Below are positions 18,457-25,255 of a stretch of 34,186 nucleotides of DNA, piece after piece. Position 1 is the first letter of the stretch; each line of letters begins with the position of its first letter. The DNA comes from Pseudomonas citronellolis (lineage in GTDB: Bacteria > Pseudomonadota > Gammaproteobacteria > Pseudomonadales > Pseudomonadaceae), in assembly GCF_029335315.1 (NCBI RefSeq), contig NZ_JARJLT010000077.1, positions 1 to 34,186 on the forward strand, in the 5' to 3' direction. The position numbers and the translations under genes were made by a program. The notes below the pieces were generated by a model. The model searched no databases, was not told where the DNA came from, and saw nothing but the letters and a program-made list of their open reading frames with translations.

Positions 18457-18933
18457 TCAGTCCGCCGCCCACCAGAGCGCACAGGCGGCAAGATTGATCA
18501 GGACATGGGGAAACAGCAGCAACTGCACGGCTCGCGCGCGGCTGACGCCGCGCCAGTACAGGTAGAGGTAGGAAGCGATCAGGAAGAACGTGACCACCCC
18601 GACGCCCCAGGTGAGCCGGACGCTGGAATGCGCGGCGGCCCAACCGAAGCCGACCAGCAAGGTCACCACCAGGCGGTTGCGCAGAACCAGCCAGGACAGC
18701 TCCAGGCTCAGCAGCAGGACGAGGGTTTCGAAGAGCGGGGCCAGCAGCACGATGCTGACGAAGTCGACGAGCGTTGGCGGCGACTCGTCGACCTCGGGTG
18801 AGCCAAGCAGCCCGAACAGAGTGCTGAGCAAGACACTGGAAATGACCAGCGCCAGCGCGGCGACGAGCACCGACTGCACGGCAACCGGGTTCTCGGACGT
18901 CAGGTAGTCGTGGAGCTTTACCGCGTACTTCAT
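18457..18933 (-). CDS. CPBP/CAAX-protease-like membrane protein
   Basis: 158 residues with four or five hydrophobic helices. The arrangement PLFETLVLL, then FGWAAAH (F-x-x-x-H type) and PHVLIN recalls the CPBP (CAAX protease and bacteriocin-processing) family. The usual EExxxR first motif is reduced to a single Glu, so activity is doubtful. CPBP proteins are linked to bacteriocin self-immunity in Gram-positive bacteria; a similar role here is only a guess. It sits between the ferredoxin-like gene and the outer spanin. Confidence 0.5.
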   Translation of the reverse strand: MKYAVKLHDYLTSENPVAVQSVLVAALALVISSVLLSTLFGLLGSPEVDESPPTLVDFVSIVLLAPLFETLVLLLSLELSWLVLRNRLVVTLLVGFGWAAAHSSVRLTWGVGVVTFFLIASYLYLYWRGVSRARAVQLLLFPHVLINLAACALWWAAD

Positions 18934-18957
18934 TTCACGCCGCTGGCTGGTCGATGT

Positions 18958-19224
18958 TCAGCAGGGTTCTACACGCAGGGCCTGCGTAGGACAAGAAGCC
19001 GCGGCGTTCTCCAGCCGCACCACCGCATCACTCGTTTCGATCGTGATCGAAGTTGCCGCGTCGACATCCACTTCGCAAGCACCGCACTGGGTGCAGCTTG
19101 GAGGCTCGAAAACAATCCGAGTACAAGGCTTGCTGGAAAGTGCTTTATCCACGGCAGCACCAGCAATCCCCCCTGCAATTGCCGCCTTCAGCTCTTGGGC
19201 AATGGTCTTCAACCAATTCGCCAT
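18958..19224 (-). CDS. Small ferredoxin-like protein with glycine-rich helix
   Basis: 88 residues. A short amphipathic start and a Gly/Ala-rich helix (about 12-30, IAGGIAGAAVDKA) are followed by a cysteine pattern C44-x-x-C47-x-x-C50 and, 27 residues on, C78-P (ASCPTQALRV). This is the spacing and wording of single-cluster [4Fe-4S] ferredoxins. C34 and C88 are extra. GC is lower than in the neighbours (33/60 at 19081-19140 against 45/60 at 19501-19560, hand counts). I know no tailocin role for such a protein. Function unknown. Confidence 0.6.
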   Translation of the reverse strand: MANWLKTIAQELKAAIAGGIAGAAVDKALSSKPCTRIVFEPPSCTQCGACEVDVDAATSITIETSDAVVRLENAAASCPTQALRVEPC

Positions 19225-19244
19225 GATGCTATCTCCTTACCAAG

Positions 19245-19628
19245 TTAACGTGCATTTGTTGGTATCCGGGAAAAGGACAGCTCCCGGTCGATCAGTTGCG
19301 CCACCACTGCGCAGTCATCCCCTTCGCTGTGCCCGCTCAGCAGGCGCATCGCCTTGGCCTCATGGCCGTTCGCCTCGGTTTCCGCGGCCTGTAGTGCCTG
19401 CGCGGCGGCCGACTCCCGCGCCTTGCTGGCAAGCGCCAGCTCCTCCAGGCGGCGGTTCTGTTCCTCCACCTGCAGCAGCAGTGAGTTGCGCGCCTCCACG
19501 CAACGCGCGGCATCCGCTTGCGCCGCGTCCAGCAACGGCCGGTAATGCCGGGCCGCCAGCCAGGCGCCCGTCGACAGGCAAGCAATCCCCGCGAGCGCAA
19601 CGGCAAGCAGCCGCACGGAAAGGCTCAC
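19245..19628 (-). CDS. Inner-membrane spanin (Rz-like)
   Basis: 127 residues read from a GTG start at 19628 that overlaps the endolysin stop (GTGA) and has a strong GGAGGT 6 bases upstream. One N-terminal transmembrane helix (about residues 4-24) is followed by a long periplasmic coiled coil rich in Gln, Glu and Ala. This is the form of the inner spanin, which spans the periplasm with the outer spanin during lysis. No credible Rz1 frame is embedded within it. Confidence 0.78.
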   Translation of the reverse strand: MSLSVRLLAVALAGIACLSTGAWLAARHYRPLLDAAQADAARCVEARNSLLLQVEEQNRRLEELALASKARESAAAQALQAAETEANGHEAKAMRLLSGHSEGDDCAVVAQLIDRELSFSRIPTNAR

Positions 19629-20254
19629 CCCAGCACCTCCAACGCCCGGCGCCACAGCTTCTGGCGCTCGGCCAGGCCATTGAGGCCGCCGTTGATGCGG
19701 CGGGTGATGTCGTCGAAACGGCCGCTGTCGGCCAGTTCGTTGAGGCCTTCGGCGGCCCACCACCAGGCAGCGGAGGCGCAGGCTCCCGGCGGCTCGGCCA
19801 GCAGTTGCGGCTGCGCTTCGAGCGGCAGGCCCAGGCCGCCGGCGACCCGCCGGTAGTTGGCCCGGCCGGTGACCTGCAGCAGGCCGCGCCCGCGGTAGCG
19901 CCAGCCATCCCCGGAAGCCTCGTCGCCATTGCCGTTGCGCCCGGCGTAGACAAGGTTGGCGATGCGCTCCGGCTGGTAGGCGAGCTGCCGCGCCAGCGCA
20001 TTAGGCGAGCCATCGGCGCCGCGAAAACGGCGCGGCCACACGGTCGCCAGCCGCAGGGCGCTATAGGTCAGGCTCTCGACGCAGCGGGTCAGCTGCGCGC
20101 TTTCGTGCCCCACCTGGGCGAGAAAGGCGGCGACGCGCGCGGGCGTGTCGATACCGCGCTCGCCCAGCGCGGCGTTCAGCAGTGGAACGAAAACGCCCGC
20201 GAAAGCGCGGGCGTCGGGCAGGATCAGCAGCAACTGGCGTTCGTCGATGCGCAT
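19625..20254 (-). CDS. GH19 endolysin (pyocin-type lysozyme)
   Basis: 209 residues from ATG 20254, one base after the D gene stop. It has the GH19 chitinase-like lysozyme fold with catalytic glutamates E51 (GHESAQ) and E60 (VESLTY), plus WPRRF, RGRGLLQVTGRANY and a C-terminal RINGG. It would cut peptidoglycan sugar chains to release the tailocin. It lacks a signal peptide, so it needs the holin for access. Same length as I recall for PAO1 PA0629. Confidence 0.9.
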   Translation of the reverse strand: MRIDERQLLLILPDARAFAGVFVPLLNAALGERGIDTPARVAAFLAQVGHESAQLTRCVESLTYSALRLATVWPRRFRGADGSPNALARQLAYQPERIANLVYAGRNGNGDEASGDGWRYRGRGLLQVTGRANYRRVAGGLGLPLEAQPQLLAEPPGACASAAWWWAAEGLNELADSGRFDDITRRINGGLNGLAERQKLWRRALEVLG

Positions 20255-20255
20255 C

Positions 20256-21260
20256 TCAGCCGCCCTCCCCCGCCTTGCCCTTGCCTTGCGCACCGCCATT
20301 GCAGTGCAGCGTGGTGGTCCAGCCGGACGCCGAGTAGCGCTGGATGGTCGAGTCGATCAGGTAGCGGCCGTCGAGGCCGGCCTTGAAGCCCTGCAGCTCG
20401 ACCGTCTGCTCGGCGAACAGGTCGGCGCGACCGGGCATTTCCAGCTGCACGTCGGCGCTGCCGCGGTTGAACTCGGCGAGCCGCGCGCTGGCCACCTGGC
20501 GCGCGCTCGCCTCGTCCGGCTGCGGATGGCGGTCGCAATGCTCCGCCGCCACCTGGCTCGGCGCGTCGGCGTTGCTGACGCGAACCTCGCGCTGTACGCC
20601 ATCCGTCCCGCGATAAGGCACGCGCACCGCCGACACCACCCGGCGATCATCCAGGGTGAAGCAGAACGCGCTGAGATCGCCCCTCCCCAGCAGCGGAATC
20701 TCCAGCGCCTGCCCGCTGGCGCTGCGCCCCGACTGGCGAGGCTGCACCAGCAGGCTGTTGTTCGCCAGCTTCGCCGTGCAGTTCTGCAGCCGCGCCAGGC
20801 GGGTGATGAAGTGGAAGTCCGACTCGCGAATCTGCTCGGCGCGGGCGATGAGCGTCTGCACATCGCAGGCGGCCCGCCAGCCGTTGCGTGCCGCCAGTTC
20901 GGCGACGATGCTCGCCAGGCTGGCGTTTTCCCAGGCGCCGCTGCGGCTGGTCTTGCCCTGGCCGCGCATGTCGCCGCTCTTGCCACGGATCACCAGGGTG
21001 TCGGGCGCGCCGCTGAAGCTCAGGGTGTCCACCACGTAGCGGCCCATGCGCACCAGCGGCGCGCCGGAATAGCCGAGGAAGACTTCCAGCGCGGCGCCCC
21101 GGCGCGGCAAGCTGACCGCGCCGTCGCGGTCATCGATGGTGAGTTCGAAGGTGTCCGACTCCAGGCCAGGCTTGTCGGTCAGTTGCAGGTCGAGCAGTCG
21201 ATCGCTCACCAGCGGCGTGATGTCGGCACCGTCGGCGACGATGCGAAAGGCAGGCTGCAT
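20256..21260 (-). CDS. Tail protein D, baseplate hub (P2 gpD-like)
   Basis: 334 residues. The P2 gpD / gp27-like hub closes the end of the tube and carries the spike. Recognisable parts are the N-terminal FRIVADGADITPLV, LTDKPGLESDTFELTIDDRDG, the central LGYSGAPLVRMGRYVVDTL, and IRESDFHFITRLA near the middle. It ends in a Gly/Lys-rich tail. It follows a terminator-like hairpin at 21276-21299 and is close-coupled to the endolysin. Counterpart of PAO1 PA0628. Confidence 0.9.
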   Translation of the reverse strand: MQPAFRIVADGADITPLVSDRLLDLQLTDKPGLESDTFELTIDDRDGAVSLPRRGAALEVFLGYSGAPLVRMGRYVVDTLSFSGAPDTLVIRGKSGDMRGQGKTSRSGAWENASLASIVAELAARNGWRAACDVQTLIARAEQIRESDFHFITRLARLQNCTAKLANNSLLVQPRQSGRSASGQALEIPLLGRGDLSAFCFTLDDRRVVSAVRVPYRGTDGVQREVRVSNADAPSQVAAEHCDRHPQPDEASARQVASARLAEFNRGSADVQLEMPGRADLFAEQTVELQGFKAGLDGRYLIDSTIQRYSASGWTTTLHCNGGAQGKGKAGEGG

Positions 21261-21275
21261 AAGCCCTCCGGAATG

Positions 21276-21299
21276 AAAAGGCCCCGCCTGGGCGGGGCC
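21276..21299 (-). terminator. Terminator-like hairpin between X and D
   Basis: Reading leftwards, GGCCCCGCC and GGCGGGGCC form a 9-bp stem with a 2-base centre, followed by TTTTC. It lies inside the operon, 16 bases before the D start codon, and may lower or stabilise downstream messages. Confidence 0.6.
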
Positions 21300-21325
21300 G
21301 GATGCTTGGCAAGACGCGCGGGCGC

Positions 21326-21532
21326 TCAGTCCCAGAGGCGCACCTGCTGGTCGGCCGGCGTCGCCAGTTCGGGCAGGCGGATGAGCAGCCCCGCGCGCAG
21401 CGGCTGCGGCTCGTCAGCCAGCCCCGGGTTGGCGTCGAGCACCGCTTCGACGCAGCCGTTGAGGTGGCCGTAGCGCTGGTAGCAGATGCGGTCCAGCAGG
21501 TCGCCGTCAGTGCTGCGGAATATCGTCGCCAT
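21326..21532 (-). CDS. Tail protein X (LysM-like, P2 gpX)
   Basis: 68 residues from ATG 21532. Small LysM-like domain with the usual ATIFRSTDGDLLDRICYQRYG start, seen in gpX of P2-like phages and in R-pyocins, where it glues hub, tube and baseplate. The start lies inside the preceding U gene (26-base overlap), so translation is probably coupled. Counterpart of PAO1 PA0627. Confidence 0.85.
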   Translation of the reverse strand: MATIFRSTDGDLLDRICYQRYGHLNGCVEAVLDANPGLADEPQPLRAGLLIRLPELATPADQQVRLWD

Positions 21533-22409
21533 AGCGGGTGAACTCCAGGTCGAGGGTTTGCTGGCGAGGCACGCCATTGGCGAACAGCGCCTCTTGCGTC
21601 TCGGTGATCTTGGTCAGGCACCAGGTGCCCAGGTTGTCGCCATGCCCGGTGCTGAGGTTCACCGGCTCGCGCAGCTCGGCCAGCTCGCGCAGGGTGCGCG
21701 GCTGCTGCCAGCCGACCCGTTGCGAGGAATCGCCCGCGCGCATGAACAGCGGCATCACCACGCCACTCAGGCCGAGGGTTTCCGGCCCCAGGCCGACGCT
21801 CTGCTGCGCACCGCGCCGGCCCAGGCGCGGCTGATCCTTCCAGGCGTAGCTGCTGGTGCGGGTCAGGCGCTGGAAGCCGGTAGTGTCGACGTTGAAGTAG
21901 TAGGTCCGCTCGGTGGACTTGAGCGGGGTCATGATCAGCAGGTGCTGTGGCACCTTGCACATCTGCGCCGCCGGGTCGGTGGCCGGCGCCAGCACCGAGG
22001 TCGGCAGGATGCTGCCCAGGCGCTTGTCCACCGCGCCCAGCACCTTGTTCACCGCCTGGCCGGCGCGATCGATCTGCTCGCCCAGGCCCTGGATGCGCTC
22101 GCTCACCTCGGTGGCCACGCGCTTGGTGGTGTCGATGCCTTGCTGCAGCTTTTCCTGCGCGCGCTGCGCCTTGCTCACGGTGTCCTGCAGCTTGCCCTGG
22201 GCGCGCACGATGCCGCCGATGACGCGCTGCAGCTTCGCCGCCGCCTCGGGCGTGACGCCGGGCAGGCTTTCCAGCGCGCCGACGCCGCCACTGATATGAC
22301 CCAGGGCCTTGTCCAGCGGCGCGATGACCTGCTGCAGGTCGCGCCGGCCGGTCTCCGCCGCGCCGGCGATCTCATCGAGGCCGGCGTGAAACTGTTCCAG
22401 ATAGGACAT
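21507..22409 (-). CDS. Tail protein U with coiled-coil N-terminus
   Basis: 300 residues. The C-terminal half (about 155-300, LLIMTPLKSTERTYYFNVDT onwards) matches P2 gpU-type proteins near the hub. The first ~150 residues are a predicted coiled coil (repeating Gln/Lys/Leu with KAQRAQEKLQQG) not found in P2 gpU. In the R2 pyocin the corresponding protein (PA0626, from memory) has been described as part of the trigger between baseplate and tube. It ends inside the X gene. Confidence 0.8.
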   Translation of the reverse strand: MSYLEQFHAGLDEIAGAAETGRRDLQQVIAPLDKALGHISGGVGALESLPGVTPEAAAKLQRVIGGIVRAQGKLQDTVSKAQRAQEKLQQGIDTTKRVATEVSERIQGLGEQIDRAGQAVNKVLGAVDKRLGSILPTSVLAPATDPAAQMCKVPQHLLIMTPLKSTERTYYFNVDTTGFQRLTRTSSYAWKDQPRLGRRGAQQSVGLGPETLGLSGVVMPLFMRAGDSSQRVGWQQPRTLRELAELREPVNLSTGHGDNLGTWCLTKITETQEALFANGVPRQQTLDLEFTRYGDDIPQH

Positions 22410-22418
22410 GCTGTCTCC

Positions 22419-24242
22419 TTACACGACCACGGTGTCGAACAGCGCGTTGCGCTGCCGTTCCTGCTGCGCCTCCGCGATCAGCCGACGCATCGCCGGCAGC
22501 AGTTCGTCGAGCAACTGCTGCGGGTTGACGATGTTGCCGGCCACCGAAATGCTCACCTGCGGGGCGAAGGTCCAGTTGGGCGGGCCCGCCGGGACCGGAG
22601 CCGCTGGCACCGGCTTCGGCGCCTCGGCGCCGAGCTGCTCGCCGGCCTTGCCGCCCAGCCACTCGCCGACCATCCCGCCGATGGCGCCACCCACCAGGGT
22701 GCCGACCACCGGGATCGGAATGAGGGTGCCCAGCGCGGCCCCCGCCACGGTGCTGAGGGACGAGCCCGCTACCTTGCCGTAGCCGACCGCCTTCTCGCCC
22801 GGCGACTGGTCGCTGGCGTAGATCGAGGCCACATCGGCCGCCGCCGTCAGCGTTTTGACCGGCCCGAGCCGACGCAAGCCCGCACGCGCCCCACGCAAGA
22901 GGCTGCCAGCCGCACGGCCCACCCCGGAAGCGCCGAGGCGACGCATGGCGCCACCGACCCGCGAGCCCGCCGCCCCCAGCGCGCGGCCTAGGGTCGAGCG
23001 CGCACGCTGGACGATCCCGCCGCGCTTGGCGCCGCCGGCATTGGAAGCCTTGCCCTTGCCCTTGCCGCCAGCGCGCTTGCCCCGCGAGCCGGACGTGCCG
23101 CACAAGCAGCCGCACAGGTCCTCCCAGTTGCTGACGAACACCTCCTGGGCCTTGTCCTTGCCCCCCGGCAGCAATCCCCGGGCGTCCTTGAGGAACTGCT
23201 TGGCGCCGATGGCGGCCTTCACCGCCAGCACACCGGCGCCGACCACGGCGGCGGTTTCCAGCAGGCCCTTGTTGCTTTGCAGCAGCGCGTCACCGATGCC
23301 CTGCATGAAGCCGTTGATGCGTTGCTCCGCCGCCTCCGCCTGGCCGAGCGGAGAGTTGCGCCGCGCTTCGACGCCTTGCTGGAGCAGGTCGGCGGGCATG
23401 CCGGCGGCAGCACGTGGATCGACCAACGCAGCGGCGCCCGCCCGGTCGCTCACCGCCAGCTGCCCCAGCAACTGCTTGCCGAACGCTTCGACCGACGTCC
23501 CCTGCAGCTGCCCGCGCCAGGCGATACCCGCCAGCGCCTGCTGCATGCCGGCGACGGTCTGGATACCGGCCTTCCGCTGGAGCTCGCGCACCAGCGCGGC
23601 GGTGGTCTCCAGCGACACGCCCTGGCCCTGGGCGAAGCTCGCCGCCGCCGGCAGGAAGGTCGCCAGGTCGGCCAGCGGCACCTGGCGCTTCTGTAGCTCG
23701 TCCGCGAGGTCGAGAGCCTTGCCTTGCGGCATGGCCGCCGCTTCGGCAGCGCCGCTCACCTGGTCACCCAGCTTGCGCTCGGCCACCTCGTCGTAGGGTT
23801 GGCCGGCCGCCTGGCGCAGCTGCATCAGCCGCGAGCGGAAGGCCACGCTCAGGTCCAGGCCGAGGCGAACCATGTCGCCGATCGAGCCGATGCCGAGGAT
23901 CGGCTTCACGCCATCACCGAGGCGCTGCCGGTCATTGATCGCTGCCGGCGCCGCCGGGCTTGCCGCCACGGCGGTTACCAGCAGCGGTCGCGCGGCGATC
24001 AGGTCGCCGATGCGCCGCAGCGCCAGCCGCGAGTCCTCGGCGCTGCGTTGGTTGGCGCGGAATTGCAGGTCGAACTGGTCGCGCAGGGTGCGGACGTCGT
24101 CGACCAGGCTGCGCAGTTGCAGCGTCGGGTCCAGGCGCACACCCAGGCTCACTAGCCGCGTGGCGGCGTCATCGATCGCCCGGCCGAGCGTGTTGCCCAG
24201 CCCGGTGACGAGCGCCGCCGTCACTTCCGGTTTGTCACTCAT
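22419..24242 (-). CDS. Tail tape measure protein
   Basis: 607 residues. Sets tail length and fills the tube. It has a helical N-terminus, a middle with conserved GRAIDD-type and QGKALDLADELQK segments, an unusual basic Gly/Lys stretch with clustered cysteines (DLCGCLCG, then RGKRAGGKGKGK), and two hydrophobic segments (around AAVVGAGVLAVKAAIG and IPVVGTLVGGAIGGMVG) typical of tape measures that enter a membrane. The gene follows E' directly after a GC hairpin. Confidence 0.87.
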   Translation of the reverse strand: MSDKPEVTAALVTGLGNTLGRAIDDAATRLVSLGVRLDPTLQLRSLVDDVRTLRDQFDLQFRANQRSAEDSRLALRRIGDLIAARPLLVTAVAASPAAPAAINDRQRLGDGVKPILGIGSIGDMVRLGLDLSVAFRSRLMQLRQAAGQPYDEVAERKLGDQVSGAAEAAAMPQGKALDLADELQKRQVPLADLATFLPAAASFAQGQGVSLETTAALVRELQRKAGIQTVAGMQQALAGIAWRGQLQGTSVEAFGKQLLGQLAVSDRAGAAALVDPRAAAGMPADLLQQGVEARRNSPLGQAEAAEQRINGFMQGIGDALLQSNKGLLETAAVVGAGVLAVKAAIGAKQFLKDARGLLPGGKDKAQEVFVSNWEDLCGCLCGTSGSRGKRAGGKGKGKASNAGGAKRGGIVQRARSTLGRALGAAGSRVGGAMRRLGASGVGRAAGSLLRGARAGLRRLGPVKTLTAAADVASIYASDQSPGEKAVGYGKVAGSSLSTVAGAALGTLIPIPVVGTLVGGAIGGMVGEWLGGKAGEQLGAEAPKPVPAAPVPAGPPNWTFAPQVSISVAGNIVNPQQLLDELLPAMRRLIAEAQQERQRNALFDTVVV

Positions 24243-24271
24243 GTTCCATTCACTCGCCGATTCGACGACAA

Positions 24272-24295
24272 GGGGCGCCGGTCACCCGGCGCCCC
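24272..24295 (-). other. GC hairpin containing the E' stop codon
   Basis: A perfect 10-bp stem (24272-24281 with 24286-24295) has a 4-base loop. On the transcribed strand the loop reads GTGA and holds the TGA stop of the E' frame (24282-24284). It lies 30 bases before the tape measure start. No T-tract follows, so a role in message stability or in separating chaperone and tape-measure translation is likelier than termination. Confidence 0.6.
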
Positions 24296-24455
24296 CTCCC
24301 TTGGCGAACCCTTGTGCCTCGTCCCCCAGCCACCAGCGCAGGTCGCCGAGGGTCATGCCTTCGAGTTCGCCGGCCGTGAAGCCCGACTCAGCCGCCAGAC
24401 GCCGCGCCAGCTGGCGCATCAGCGAGAAGCTCAGGCCCGTCTTCGCGCACCAGGC
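24282..24455 (-). CDS. Tail chaperone E' (frameshift extension of E)
   Basis: A frame open from about 24494 to the TGA at 24282-24284, +1 (equal to -2) relative to E, encodes a typical E' protein: LMRQLARRLAAESGFTAGEL, then DLRWWLGDEAQGF. It has no own start with a ribosome binding site at a sensible place. If ribosomes slip +1 at TTT-CGC (24454-24459) the product E-E' would be 148 residues. Such fusions are known to help tape measure and tube assembly in many tailed phages. Coordinates given are for the part after the proposed slip. Confidence 0.65.
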   Translation of the reverse strand, partial: AWCAKTGLSFSLMRQLARRLAAESGFTAGELEGMTLGDLRWWLGDEAQGFAKGGGAG

Positions 24456-24729
24456 GAAAGTAGGCCTGCTGCAGCCGCTGGTAGTCGCTGAGCTTCAGTC
24501 CCTCCAGGTCCTGGCGGCTGACCTGGGCCAGCGAGGCGAACAGTTGCAGTTCGCGCTCCTCGTCGTCGCTGGCGACCTTGCTGGCCAGGCGGATGTCGCG
24601 CACGGTGGGCGCGCGCAGGGTCAGGGCGTCGACGTTGACGCCGTTGCACGGGGTGGGGCGCGACAGCGTCACCACCGCCGCGTCCTCGTCCAGGCTCAGC
24701 CACGCGGGCAGTTGCGCAGAGTCATGCAT
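24388..24729 (-). CDS. Tail assembly chaperone E
   Basis: 113 residues from ATG 24729 (MHDSAQLPAWL). It matches the gpE / phage tail chaperone family of P2-like phages: VTLSRPTPCNGV, LTLRAPTVRDIR and SLAQVSRQDLEGLKLSDYQR. It lies between the tube gene and the tape measure as expected and carries the overlapping E' frame near its 3' end. The long upstream in-frame extension to 24990 is antisense-like filler over the tube gene and is not used. Confidence 0.85.
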   Translation of the reverse strand: MHDSAQLPAWLSLDEDAAVVTLSRPTPCNGVNVDALTLRAPTVRDIRLASKVASDDEERELQLFASLAQVSRQDLEGLKLSDYQRLQQAYFRLVREDGPELLADAPAGAASGG

Positions 24730-24739
24730 GGCTTTCCCC

Positions 24740-25243
24740 TCAGACGCCCAGGTCGTTGCGCATGGCGGCCAGCTGGTCGACACCGTCGACCTTGCGCACC
24801 GCGTTGGCCGGGTCGATCTCGAACAGCTCGCGACCCTCGACTTCCAGCTTGTAGTAGGAGACCGCCACGCTGTAGGTGCAGGCGGCCAGGTCGCCGGCCT
24901 TCCAGTCGCCCGGGTTGATCTCCTTGAGCAGGCCGCGCACGGTGGCGACCACCGGCACGCTGGCGCCCTTCTGGGTGCGGAAGGAACCACGGAAGGTGCC
25001 GTTGAAGGCGCCCTGGTCGTTCAGCCCGAAGAACTTCATGGCCTCGCGGCGTGCGCCGTTGGTAGTGAACTTGGCTTCCATCGCCTCCAGGCCGACGTCG
25101 AGCAGCACCGGCGCGTCCATGCCGCCGGCGCGGTACTCCTGGGTCTTGACCTTGAGTACCGGCAGGGTCAGGGAAGGCACGTCGCCGGCGAAGCTCACGC
25201 CGTCGACGAAGAGGTTGGTGTTGGTGAGGATCTGCGGAATCAT
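24740..25243 (-). CDS. Tail tube protein (FII)
   Basis: 167 residues. Forms the rigid inner tube of the contractile particle. The start MIPQILTNTNLFVDG, central APVLLDVGLEAMEAKF and YYKLEVEGRELFEID-type end are those of P2 gpFII and R-pyocin tubes. It sits 12 bases after the sheath stop, matching the paired sheath-tube order. Counterpart of PAO1 PA0623. Confidence 0.93.
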   Translation of the reverse strand: MIPQILTNTNLFVDGVSFAGDVPSLTLPVLKVKTQEYRAGGMDAPVLLDVGLEAMEAKFTTNGARREAMKFFGLNDQGAFNGTFRGSFRTQKGASVPVVATVRGLLKEINPGDWKAGDLAACTYSVAVSYYKLEVEGRELFEIDPANAVRKVDGVDQLAAMRNDLGV

Positions 25244-25255
25244 CGTTGGTTCTCC

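Noticed and set aside
19337-19606. Possible Rz1 nested in the inner spanin gene
   Set aside because: The frame is Arg-rich with no signal peptide; LLAC alone is not a lipobox in a proper context.
20145-22991. Long rightward frames over the D, X, U and tape-measure genes
   Set aside because: All are antisense to confident P2-type tail genes and have the typical shadow composition.
24388-24480. -1 frameshift from E to E' as in P2
   Set aside because: The -1 register meets TGA just upstream of the E' LMRQ segment, so it cannot give E'.
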